Shown here: positions 33,885 to 42,649 of the stretch, piece after piece
Layout: each line of letters opens with the position of its first letter
Position numbering within the stretch: position 1 is the stretch's first letter
Assembly (NCBI GenBank): GCA_038147335.1
Contig: JAYQTK010000002.1
Span: 186,001 to 250,000, forward strand
Length of the DNA: 64,000 bases
Source: Marisimplicoccus sp038147335
Lineage (GTDB): Bacteria > Bacteroidota > Bacteroidia > Flavobacteriales > Flavobacteriaceae
Direction: 5' to 3'
The notes under the pieces: generated by a model
What the model was told of the DNA's origin: nothing
Seen by the model: the letters and a program-made list of their open reading frames with translations, nothing else
Databases searched by the model: none
Program-made: the position numbers and the translations under genes

Positions 33885-34646
33885 TTAGTTATTTAGATTT
33901 TCAATTCTACCAAGTTGGACTTCAACTAAACTAGATTCGTAAGAATCCGGAAATTCTTCTTTGATTCTATTTAAATAATTTATTGCAGACCTATATTCAC
34001 CTAGTTCAGAACCTATAAGTGCAGCTTTGAATAAATATTTTGGAGTAGTATAAATGTTTTCGTTGTGCTTAAAAGCCTTTTGATAATATTCATATGCTTC
34101 CTCTGGTTGATTCAACTCTGAGAAACAATCTCCAATGGTTCCTAGAGAAATCGACTTTAGTAATATATCATCTGAATTAAATTTTTCAAGGTAAACTATA
34201 GCTTTGTCATATTCTTTAAGATTCAAATATGACATACCAATAGAGTAGTTTGCAAGATTTGCAGCTTTTGTTCCAGAATATTCATCTACAATATCAAGAA
34301 ATCCATATTTTCCTTCACCTCCATTTAAAGCTAAATTAAATAGTGAATCTGATTCATTTGATACTAGTGCTAATTCGAAAAAATATTGTGCTTGATTTAG
34401 CTCACTTATAGCCTCTGTTTCTTTAGGTTCTGAAATAAATCTCTGGTATCCTAAATATGATAATACAGACAATGAAATTAATGCAATAACTGAAAAAATC
34501 TTATTCTGATTTTTTAGTATCCACTGTTCAGATTTGTTTGCAGTAGAATCTAGTGATTCGAACACTTCAGCAGTTTGACTTTTTTCACCTTGATTTGCTG
34601 TTTTTGTTCTACTTTTTTTATAACCTCTTCTATTGAATGTTGCCAT
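33885..34646 (-). CDS. membrane-anchored tetratricopeptide repeat protein
   Basis: The 253-residue product has a basic N-terminus (NRRGYKKSRTKT), one membrane helix (about residues 50-66, FSVIALISLSVLSYL) and a C-terminal domain of TPR-like helical pairs (AANLANYSIGMSYLNLKEYDKAIVYLEKF, YEYYQKAFKHNEN). It resembles the YfgM/Tol-Pal-type TPR scaffolds in layout, which help proteins cross or assemble outside the inner membrane. First gene of the operon, 17 bases after a consensus promoter; one base separates it from ribH. Confidence 0.85.
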   Translation of the reverse strand: MATFNRRGYKKSRTKTANQGEKSQTAEVFESLDSTANKSEQWILKNQNKIFSVIALISLSVLSYLGYQRFISEPKETEAISELNQAQYFFELALVSNESDSLFNLALNGGEGKYGFLDIVDEYSGTKAANLANYSIGMSYLNLKEYDKAIVYLEKFNSDDILLKSISLGTIGDCFSELNQPEEAYEYYQKAFKHNENIYTTPKYLFKAALIGSELGEYRSAINYLNRIKEEFPDSYESSLVEVQLGRIENLNN

Positions 34647-34663
34647 AATAATTTTTTGAATCC

Positions 34664-34693
34664 CAAAATTAATGTTTTATTTTGAATAGCAAA
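34664..34693 (-). promoter_or_regulatory. promoter of the TPR-ribH-mutL-rhomboid operon
   Basis: On the minus strand TTTG (34693-34690) is followed after 18 bases by TAATTTTG (34671-34664), a full match to the Bacteroidota promoter pattern. It ends 17 bases before the ATG at 34646. The -33 element lies directly against the divergent recF start at 34695. Confidence 0.7.
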
Positions 34694-34694
34694 T

Positions 34695-35809
34695 ATGTTT
34701 TTACATTCACTAAAAATTGATAACTATAAAAATCTAGACAAACTAAAGTTTAGTTTTAGTAAAAAAATCAATTGTTTCATTGGAAAGAATGGTATTGGAA
34801 AAACCAATATAATTGACTCTATATATCATTTAGCATTTACTAAAAGTTATTTTAATCCTTCAACATCACAAAATGTTAAAATTGGTCAAGATTATTTTTC
34901 AATTAATGGAGATTTTGAAATTAACAACAGAGGTGAGAATGTACATTGTTACTTCAAAAATGGAGAAAAGAAAGTTATTAAAAGAAATAGCAAAGTATAT
35001 AAAAGAATTTCTGATCATATTGGGTTAGTAAATTTAATTATTATTTCACCTCATGATCGTAATCTTATTACAGAAGGAAGTGAAATGAGAAGGAAGTTTA
35101 TAGATTCAGTTATAGGTCAGGTTGACAAGATATATCTGCAGAGAGTTATAGATTATGGAAAAGTTATTACTCAAAGAAATTCCTTATTGAAGTACTTCTT
35201 TATTAATAGGAAATTTGACAAGGATACAATTGATTCATATGACCAACAACTAATTAGTCTAGGAACTCCGATTTTTAAAGAAAGAACTAACTTTTTAAAA
35301 ACTTTTATACCAATATTTAAAAAGTATTACTCTGATATAAGTTCTGGAAATGAATCTGTTGACATAAATTATAAAAGTGATTTAAATTCTGGAAGTTTTT
35401 CAGAGATTTTAAGTGAAATTTATCTAAAGATAGATTTTTGCAATATACTTCCAAAGGGATACACAGAGATGACTTAAACTTTATAATTGAAAATAACAAG
35501 ATCAAAAATTTTGGAAGTCAGGGACAACAGAAATCATTTCTGATTGCTTTAAAACTTGCTCAATTTGATTATTATAAAACAAAATTTGGTAATTCACCAA
35601 TTGTATTACTTGATGATATTTTTGATAAACTTGACCAAGAACGAGTCAGACAAATAGTACAAATACTAGAAAAGAAAGATTTTAGTCAGATATTTATAAC
35701 AGATACGCATATTGATAGAGTAAAAGATGCTTTATCTGGACTAAAGAATAAAGAAGAAATATTTGATTTAGAAAAAATTTATTTAAATGGCGAAAAGAGG
35801 AGAGATTAA
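34695..35809 (+). pseudogene. recF: DNA replication and repair protein RecF, one frameshift
   Basis: RecF is an SMC-like ATPase that loads RecA at gaps through RecOR. Frame one (34695-35477) has the Walker A motif GKNGIGKTN near residue 29. Frame two (to 35809) has KGIHRDDLNF, the ABC signature SQGQQKSFLIALKLA and Walker B IVLLDDIFDKLD. Adding one A to the short A-run at about 35413-35416 joins the frames cleanly (SENLSKDRFLQYTSKGIHRDDL) and yields about 370 residues, the normal length. A single-base deletion in a gene otherwise intact suggests consensus error or a very recent mutation. Confidence 0.9.
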
Positions 35810-36080
35810 AAATATTTCAAAAGTTTTAGAAGATGTTATTTCACAAAAACATTTTAAAGTTGGGATTGACAATCTAAGAGTTCAAGAGGCATGGGTTAAG
35901 ACTATGGGTGAAAACATTCAAAAATACACTTACAGTGTAAAATTTAAAAGGGGTATACTGTACATAAAACTAAAATCCTCAGTGCTTAAAGAAGAATTAA
36001 TTTTTGAAAAGAATAAGGTAATTAAACTTATAAATAAGGAATTAGGAAAAGAATATGTAAAAGAGTTAGTCCTTAACTAA
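35787..36080 (+). CDS. DUF721 / DciA-like protein
   Basis: A small basic protein (97 residues) of the DUF721 family, related to DciA, the helicase-loading factor found in bacteria that lack DnaC/DnaI. The family pattern is visible: W-x-x-x-x-G in EAWVKTMGENIQKYT, GILYIKLKSSVLKEEL, then a C-terminal KVIKLINKELG. It overlaps the end of recF by 23 bases, and this recF-DUF721 neighbourhood is common in bacteria. The stop overlaps the convergent ndk gene by 8 bases. Confidence 0.85.
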   Translation: MAKRGEIKNISKVLEDVISQKHFKVGIDNLRVQEAWVKTMGENIQKYTYSVKFKRGILYIKLKSSVLKEELIFEKNKVIKLINKELGKEYVKELVLN

Positions 36081-36495
36081 AAATTTCGCTATCGCTAAAG
36101 TGAAAACTTATTTCGATAGCAGCGTTATCATCACTATCTGATCCATGTACTGCATTTTCTCCTTTAGATTTAGCATATCTTTTTCTAATTGTACCCTCCT
36201 CAGCTTCTGTTGGATCAGTAGAACCAATAAGTTTTCTAAAGTCATCAACTGCATTATTTTTTTCTAATGCTGCTGCAACTATTGGACCTCGTGTCATAAA
36301 CTGAATTAAATCATTAAAAAATGGCTTATCTGAGTGAATTGAGTAAAATTGTTCAGCTTCTTCTTTAGTCATTTTTTTGTACTTCAGCGCAATTATTTTA
36401 AACCCTGCTTCTTTTATCATGTTTAGAATTGGAAGCATATACCCCTGCTCTATTGAGTCAGGCTTAAGCATAGTAAATGTTCTATTTGAATTCAT
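36073..36495 (-). CDS. ndk: nucleoside diphosphate kinase
   Basis: Ndk equilibrates nucleoside di- and triphosphates through a phospho-histidine. The 140-residue protein has RTFTMLKPDS at the N-terminus and NAVHGSDSDDNAAIEISFHF at the C-terminus, with the catalytic histidine in VHGSDS near residue 118. It is monocistronic with a consensus promoter whose -7 box lies only 4 bases before the ATG, so the mRNA should be leaderless or nearly so. Confidence 0.96.
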   Translation of the reverse strand: MNSNRTFTMLKPDSIEQGYMLPILNMIKEAGFKIIALKYKKMTKEEAEQFYSIHSDKPFFNDLIQFMTRGPIVAAALEKNNAVDDFRKLIGSTDPTEAEEGTIRKRYAKSKGENAVHGSDSDDNAAIEISFHFSDSEIFS

Positions 36496-36499
36496 GCGG

Positions 36500-36529
36500 C
36501 AAATTTAATAATATCTGACATTAATCAAA
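36500..36529 (-). promoter_or_regulatory. promoter of ndk
   Basis: TTTG (36529-36526), 18 bases, then TAAATTTG (36507-36500) on the minus strand: both elements match fully. Only 4 bases (36499-36496) separate the -7 box from the ATG at 36495, so the transcription start should lie at or next to the start codon. Confidence 0.75.
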
Positions 36530-36583
36530 GTTTTAGTAATTACTTTATTTTAATTTTCAATATAATATTATATTAGCCCACTG

Positions 36584-37594
36584 ATGGATAAGAAGATTCT
36601 TGAAAGTATTAAAAGTATTCTATCTACAAATAAGAAAATCATTTTAATACCACATAGTAGTCCTGACGCAGATGCACTTGGAAGTTGTCTTGCCTTGTTT
36701 CATTTTTTTAAAAATGACCACAGTGTAAGTATTATTTCACCAAATGAATTTACCGAGATACTTAACTTTCTTCCTGGTTCAGAAAATGTCATAGTTTACG
36801 AATCTCAAAAAGAGAAATCAGATGTTTTATTTGATGAGGCTGAAATTATTTTTACACTAGATTTTAATAGTTTAGGAAGAGCTAAAAATGTTTCTTATAA
36901 AATCTCTAAATCATCTGCAAAGATTATAATGATTGATCATCATGAAAATCCAGATGATTATGCTGACTTTATGATTTCTAATTCTAAAATGAGTTCAACA
37001 AGTGAGATGATTTATGATTTTATCGATTATATAGATTCAAATAAAATTGACAATAACATTGCAACATGTCTTTATACTGGAATAGTTGCAGACACTGGTT
37101 CTTTTCGTTTTCCTTCAACAACTTCTAGAACACTACTTGTTGGCTCCAAATTAATTGATCATGGTGTAGATGTTACTCACATTTTTGAAAAATTACATAA
37201 TAATTTTCAATTTGATAGACTTAGACTCCTTGGTACCACAATAAATAACTTTAAAAGAGTTGATGATTTACCTGTATTGTATACTTTAATAACCGACGAA
37301 GATCAAAAGTCTAGTAATTTTAAGAAAGGAGATAGTGAAGGTTTTGTAAATTTTGGACTTAGTGTTGAAGGAATTTTGTGCTCTGTATTATTTATAGAAA
37401 AAAAAGAGGATGAATTAATTAAAATTTCATTTAGGTCTAAAGGTGATTTTAAAGTTAATATATTTGCTTCAAGATATTTTAATGGTGGAGGACATATTCA
37501 TGCTGCTGGGGGTATCTCAAAATTAAGTTTAATAGATACTGAAAAGAAATTTATTAGTGATATTAAACAATACTTAAAAGAATATTATGATTAA
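36584..37594 (+). CDS. nrnA: DHH-family phosphoesterase NrnA (oligoribonuclease / pAp phosphatase)
   Basis: NrnA degrades 2-5 nt RNA fragments and, in many species, 3'-phosphoadenosine phosphate. The 336-residue protein has PHSSPDADALGS near residue 22 (metal-binding), a DHHENPDD motif near 119 that names the family, and the DHHA1 C-terminal GGGHIHAAGG near 306. It is followed by a PPIase gene with an 8-base overlap; in flavobacteria a DHH gene commonly precedes gldI, which helps identify the neighbour. Confidence 0.93.
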   Translation: MDKKILESIKSILSTNKKIILIPHSSPDADALGSCLALFHFFKNDHSVSIISPNEFTEILNFLPGSENVIVYESQKEKSDVLFDEAEIIFTLDFNSLGRAKNVSYKISKSSAKIIMIDHHENPDDYADFMISNSKMSSTSEMIYDFIDYIDSNKIDNNIATCLYTGIVADTGSFRFPSTTSRTLLVGSKLIDHGVDVTHIFEKLHNNFQFDRLRLLGTTINNFKRVDDLPVLYTLITDEDQKSSNFKKGDSEGFVNFGLSVEGILCSVLFIEKKEDELIKISFRSKGDFKVNIFASRYFNGGGHIHAAGGISKLSLIDTEKKFISDIKQYLKEYYD

Positions 37595-38600
37595 AAAATC
37601 TATCATATTTATAACATCAATACTAATCTTAAACTCATGTAATATGAATGATTACTCTGAACTAAATGAAGGAATATACGCAAGCCTAGAAACCTCAAAA
37701 GGTGATATAATACTAGAACTATTTTTTAAGCAGACGCCATTAACTGTATCTAATTTTGTTGCATTATCTGAAGGAAATCACCCTGCAGCAGATGAACAAT
37801 TTTCTGGAAAACCATATTATGATGGTCTAAAATTTCACAGAGTAATTGATAATTTTATGATTCAAGGTGGTGATCCTACTGGAACTGGCTCTGGTGGACC
37901 TGGCTTTCAGTTTGATGATGAATTTAGTGAAGAATTAAAACATACAGGCCCAGGTATTTTATCGATGGCTAATGCTGGACCAGGAACAAACGGAAGCCAA
38001 TTCTTTATAACTCATGTAGAGACTCCATGGCTTGATGGAAAGCATTCTATCTTTGGAAAGGTTAACTCTGGACAAGATGTTGTTGATAACATTGCTCAAG
38101 ATGATCTTATTAAAAGTGTAAAGATCATAAGAATTGGTAAAGATGCTGAGGAATTTGATGCTCCTAAGATATTTGAAGACTATATAACCAATAAGAGTCA
38201 AGCAGATATTTTAAGAGCTGAAGAAGAAGCTAAACTTCTAGATGATTTAACATCAGGAATGATTGAAACTGAAAGTGGATTAAAATATAAAGTTTCAAAA
38301 AAAGGAAGTGGTCCTAATGCAAAGATCGATGATGTCCTTTCAGTTCATTACTCTCTTAAACTTGTTGACGGATCAGAAATTGATTCATCTTTTACTAGAG
38401 GAGAACCAATTGAGTTCACGTGTGGTGTTGGACAAGTTATTAAGGGGTGGGATGAAGCTATGCAACTACTTAATAAAGGTTCAAAAGCTACACTAGTAAT
38501 TCCTAGTGAACTTGGTTATGGATCAACTGGTGCGGGTAATGGAGTTATTCCTCCGAATGCAACATTAATTTTTGAAGTTGAATTAGTCGACATAAAATAA
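37587..38600 (+). CDS. dual-domain peptidyl-prolyl isomerase lipoprotein (cyclophilin + FKBP)
   Basis: A lipoprotein signal (ILNSCN, cysteine at about residue 17) leads into a cyclophilin domain (residues ~28-185, with FHRVIDNFMIQGGDPTGTG and GSQFFITH) and then an FKBP domain (about 225-337, with SVHYSLKLVDGSEIDSS, GWDEAMQLLNKG and LIFEVELVDI). Both catalyse proline isomerisation of envelope proteins. Position after nrnA matches the gliding-motility lipoprotein gene gldI, which encodes an FKBP only. The extra cyclophilin domain makes this a fusion, so I withhold the symbol. Confidence 0.9.
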   Translation: MIKKSIIFITSILILNSCNMNDYSELNEGIYASLETSKGDIILELFFKQTPLTVSNFVALSEGNHPAADEQFSGKPYYDGLKFHRVIDNFMIQGGDPTGTGSGGPGFQFDDEFSEELKHTGPGILSMANAGPGTNGSQFFITHVETPWLDGKHSIFGKVNSGQDVVDNIAQDDLIKSVKIIRIGKDAEEFDAPKIFEDYITNKSQADILRAEEEAKLLDDLTSGMIETESGLKYKVSKKGSGPNAKIDDVLSVHYSLKLVDGSEIDSSFTRGEPIEFTCGVGQVIKGWDEAMQLLNKGSKATLVIPSELGYGSTGAGNGVIPPNATLIFEVELVDIK

Positions 38601-39598
38601 TGAAGTTAAAAAGTATTTTTGCTCTTGCTCTAATACCTCAAATACTATTAATTAATTTCATTAAAAATAATCCATCAATCATTGATGATTATTATTCATA
38701 TTATTTATACAATAATATTCTCAAAATAAATTCATATGTATATTCTAATATAAATATCCCTGTAGGTGAGATTTTATATATAATTCTTGTTATTATTCTT
38801 ATTTATCTTGTTTATAGAGTTTTTTCTTTCAAACTAAATGATTCAATTAACCTTCTGGCATTTATTTCATTAGTTTACTTTATTTTTTATTCTTTTTGGG
38901 GATTAAATTATTTCAAAACTTCAATATCTGATGAATTACATATCAAAAATGATTATGAATTTGAAGAGTTAGATAATACCTTGAATATTATTATTACAAA
39001 AATAAACGAAGAAGCATTATTAATTAAAGATTATAATGAATTAGATTTTTTTGAAATAACTAACATGACTAACATGAATGTAAAACAGTCTTTAGTACCT
39101 AGTATTCTTCTTTTTCAAACAGTATCTGGGCACTTTATTCCATTTACATCAGAATCAGTAGTAAATGTTGATATTCCCAAAGTTGATTTACCTGTGGTTA
39201 TTTTTCATGAATATGCTCATCAAATGGGATATGCAGATGAAGCTGAAGCCAGTTTCATTGGATTTATGAAATCAGTTGAAAGTGATAATGCAAATGTTAG
39301 ATATTCTGGCTATTTCAATGCACTTTTAAATCTCTTAAACGAAATTAATAAGAATCATAAAGAAAAATTAGAAGATTACACCTCAAAACTAAATCTGAGA
39401 GTTATATCTGACATAAATTATAACATGGAATTTTGGGGTAAATATTATAATAACTTTTTTGACAGAGTTGCAGACTACTTTTATGACTTTTATTTAAAAT
39501 CCAATAAACAAGAATATGGTATTCTTTCTTACAATAAAGTTTCCAATTATATAATTGATTATTATCAAAGAGAAGTATTATCTGATTTCTTCAATTGA
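38600..39598 (+). CDS. DUF3810 membrane metalloprotease-like protein
   Basis: The 332-residue protein begins with two or three membrane helices (PVGEILYIILVIILIYLVYRV, then LLAFISLVYFIFYSFWG). An extracytoplasmic or cytoplasmic domain follows with a zincin-like motif HEYAHQMGYADEAEASF near residue 203, where HExxH and a following glutamate are the expected zinc ligands. DUF3810 is widespread in Bacteroidota and Firmicutes with no assigned substrate. The start overlaps the PPIase stop as TAATG. Confidence 0.88.
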   Translation: MKLKSIFALALIPQILLINFIKNNPSIIDDYYSYYLYNNILKINSYVYSNINIPVGEILYIILVIILIYLVYRVFSFKLNDSINLLAFISLVYFIFYSFWGLNYFKTSISDELHIKNDYEFEELDNTLNIIITKINEEALLIKDYNELDFFEITNMTNMNVKQSLVPSILLFQTVSGHFIPFTSESVVNVDIPKVDLPVVIFHEYAHQMGYADEAEASFIGFMKSVESDNANVRYSGYFNALLNLLNEINKNHKEKLEDYTSKLNLRVISDINYNMEFWGKYYNNFFDRVADYFYDFYLKSNKQEYGILSYNKVSNYIIDYYQREVLSDFFN

Positions 39599-39654
39599 TT
39601 TATTATATTAGTAAACTATCCCTAAATTTTAGGGTCAAATTAAAAATTAATCAA

Positions 39655-42645
39655 ATGAAAAGATTCTTCTTATTATCCTTTTTTATATCATTTGGATTAT
39701 ATAGCCAGGACTACTTTATTGTCAATAATGGAGTAAAAACAAAAGACTATGAATACAACGTTTTTGTAAATGCTAATATTTATTCAAATAATACAATAAT
39801 AGAAAATGCAACTTTAATAGAAAAAGATGGAAAAATAGTAAATATCGGAACAGGTATAAAAATTCCAGAAAATAGTATAGTTAATGATTTAGCAGGAAAA
39901 TATATTTACCCCTCATTTATTGAGATTCATTCTTCTTTTGGGATAAAAAATCCTCAAAGAAATTCTTTTAGCAGAAGTTCACAATATGAACCATCCAGAA
40001 AAGGATATTATTGGAATGACCATATTCTTAGTGACTACAATAGTATGAAAGATTATACTTATAATCAAAAGGATGCTAAAGGTCTCAGGGATATTGGTTT
40101 TGGTGTTGTAAATTCTCATAGAATTAATGGTGTTCACAGAGGGACAAGTTTCGCTATAGGTCTTATTGATAATCAAAACGAGTCTTTCAGAGTTATTTCT
40201 GATAAAACTGCTGAGCACTTTTCATTTACTAGAAGTTTAACTTCAAATCAATCTTATCCAAGCTCTACAATGGGAGCTATGGCTTTAATAAGACAGTTAT
40301 ACTATGATGCTAATTGGTATTCTCAGGGAACCTCAGAATCTAAAGATATAGCTTTAGAATCAGTTATTAATAATAGAGAATTACCTAAACTTTTTGATGC
40401 AAATGATAAACTAAATGTTTATAGAGCTGCAAAAATTTCAGAAGAACTTGATCTAGATTTTGTAATTAAAGGATCTGGAAAAGAATATGAAAATGTAAGA
40501 GAATTAAAAAAATTTAATAATAAGTTAATTATTCCAGTGAACTTTCCGAATGCTTTTGATGTATCAAATGCTAAACTGAATGAGAAGCTAACAATTAATC
40601 AACTTAGATACTGGAATCAGGCTCCTGCTAATCTCGGTATATTAGAAAAAAATGGAATAGTTTTTTCAATCACTTCTTCAGATTTAAGAAATAAAAGAGA
40701 TTTCTTGAAAAATATAAGAAAAGCTATAAAAAATGGACTAAGTGAGAAAACAGCATTAAATGCCTTGACTATTATACCAGCTAGATCAATAGGATTAGAG
40801 GATAAGATTGGATCACTAAAGAATAATTTCTTAGCAAACTTTTTAATTACAACAGGACCAATATTTGATGATAAAACTGAGATTATTGAAAATTGGGTTA
40901 AAGGAGAGAGACACATTATTAAGAATACAGATAAAATTAATATTGATGGAGATTATTCAATAGAACTAAACAATAACTCTTATGACATAAAGATTACAAA
41001 TAGTCTTTCAAAACCTTCATCTAAAATTAAAAGAGACTCAATAGATATAAAATCAAAGACCTCTTTAGTTGATGATTGGTTAAGTATTACTGTTTTTGAT
41101 AGTTTAAACGACAATCCATCCTTTGCTCAAATTTCATTAAAAATTAACTCACCTGATAATATTATTGGTACTGGAACAGATTTTAATAATGATAATTTTT
41201 CATTTAATATTTCCAGAAAAGAGTTTAACGAAACCAATAAGTCTTCTAGGCCATCTAAATCCATATCAACTGATTCATTTGTATCAGAAATTACATACCC
41301 AAATGTTGGATTCGGAATAAGCTCAATTCCTTCCAGTCAATCCATTCATTTTAAAAATGCAACTCTTTGGACCAATGAGGATGATGGAATAATTGAAAAC
41401 TCAGATATAATAATTGATAATGGAAAAATTATTGCAATTGGAAAAGACCTAGAAACTCCTCTCAATTTTAAAATTGTTGATGCAACAGGCAAACACATAA
41501 CTTCAGGTATAATTGATGAACATTCTCACATGGCAGCTTCAAGTATTAATGAAGGTGGACACAATTCATCTGCAGAAGTTTCAATAATGGATGTCATTAA
41601 TCCAGATGATATTAATATATACAGAAATCTTCGTGGTGGGGTTACCACTGTCCAAATTCTTCATGGTTCAGCTAATCCAATAGGAGGTCAATCTGCAATC
41701 ATTAAGTTAAAATGGGGTTCAGAAATTCAAGATATGTTCTTTAAAGATGCTGCTCCTTTTATAAAATTTGCTTTAGGTGAAAATGTTAAACAATCAAATT
41801 GGAGTGGCTCAAGGTTTCCACAGACAAGAATGGGTGTTGAGCAAGTATTTGTTGATCATTTTGACAGGGCTAAAGAATATGCAAAGAACTGGACGAATTA
41901 TAATTCACTAAGTGCAAGACAAAAAAAATCAACAACGAAACCAAGGTTTGACGAGGAGCTTGAGACTTTATGGGAAATTTTAAGGGGTGATAGATTTGTA
42001 TCAAGCCATTCTTATGTTCAAAGTGAAATTAATATGTTAATGAAAGTAGCAGAAAGGTTTGGTTTTAGAATTAATACATTCACCCACATTTTAGAGGGAT
42101 ATAAAGTAGCAGACAAAATGGCTGAACATGGAGTTGGTGGATCAACTTTTTCTGACTGGTGGGGTTACAAATACGAAGTAAATGATGCAATTCCATATAA
42201 TGCATCTATAATGCATAATGCTGGTGTAACAGTTGCTTTAAATTCAGATAACTCTGAGCTTTCAAGAAGATTAAATCTTGAAGCAGCAAAAGCTGTAAAA
42301 TACGGAGGTGTTTCTCAGGAAGAAGCATGGAAGTTTGTTACTTTAAACCCTGCTAAACTTCTTCGATTAGATGATAAAGTTGGAAGTCTCAAAGTTGGAA
42401 AGGATGCAGATATTGTTTTGTGGAGTGGACATCCTATGTCACTTTATACAAAAACAGAGCAGACCTACATTGAAGGTGCTCTATACTTTGATAAAGATGA
42501 GCATTTAAATAAATTGGGTGAAATAAAAAAAGAAAAGAATAACTTGATAAAGCAAATGTTAGGAAAAAATTCACCTGGTGCAAATCTTAGATTTCCTAAT
42601 CCTAAGCCTCAAATAGAAATTACTTGCGAATACACTGAATTTTAA
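39655..42645 (+). CDS. secreted amidohydrolase-superfamily protein, two-part
   Basis: I start at ATG 39655, which opens a signal peptide (FFLLSFFISFGLYSQ); the open frame to 39595 lacks one. The 996-residue product looks like two amidohydrolase halves. The N-terminal half has TIIENATLIEKDGKI and a degenerate barrel. The C-terminal half has ATLWTNEDDGIIENSDIIID, the metal motif GIIDEHSHMAAS and the terminal LNPAKLLRLDDKVGSLKVGKDADIVLWSG. It is probably periplasmic. It is followed after 4 bases by a second amidohydrolase gene; the pair is common in flavobacteria and its substrate is unknown. Confidence 0.87.
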   Translation: MKRFFLLSFFISFGLYSQDYFIVNNGVKTKDYEYNVFVNANIYSNNTIIENATLIEKDGKIVNIGTGIKIPENSIVNDLAGKYIYPSFIEIHSSFGIKNPQRNSFSRSSQYEPSRKGYYWNDHILSDYNSMKDYTYNQKDAKGLRDIGFGVVNSHRINGVHRGTSFAIGLIDNQNESFRVISDKTAEHFSFTRSLTSNQSYPSSTMGAMALIRQLYYDANWYSQGTSESKDIALESVINNRELPKLFDANDKLNVYRAAKISEELDLDFVIKGSGKEYENVRELKKFNNKLIIPVNFPNAFDVSNAKLNEKLTINQLRYWNQAPANLGILEKNGIVFSITSSDLRNKRDFLKNIRKAIKNGLSEKTALNALTIIPARSIGLEDKIGSLKNNFLANFLITTGPIFDDKTEIIENWVKGERHIIKNTDKINIDGDYSIELNNNSYDIKITNSLSKPSSKIKRDSIDIKSKTSLVDDWLSITVFDSLNDNPSFAQISLKINSPDNIIGTGTDFNNDNFSFNISRKEFNETNKSSRPSKSISTDSFVSEITYPNVGFGISSIPSSQSIHFKNATLWTNEDDGIIENSDIIIDNGKIIAIGKDLETPLNFKIVDATGKHITSGIIDEHSHMAASSINEGGHNSSAEVSIMDVINPDDINIYRNLRGGVTTVQILHGSANPIGGQSAIIKLKWGSEIQDMFFKDAAPFIKFALGENVKQSNWSGSRFPQTRMGVEQVFVDHFDRAKEYAKNWTNYNSLSARQKKSTTKPRFDEELETLWEILRGDRFVSSHSYVQSEINMLMKVAERFGFRINTFTHILEGYKVADKMAEHGVGGSTFSDWWGYKYEVNDAIPYNASIMHNAGVTVALNSDNSELSRRLNLEAAKAVKYGGVSQEEAWKFVTLNPAKLLRLDDKVGSLKVGKDADIVLWSGHPMSLYTKTEQTYIEGALYFDKDEHLNKLGEIKKEKNNLIKQMLGKNSPGANLRFPNPKPQIEITCEYTEF

Positions 42646-42649
42646 AATC

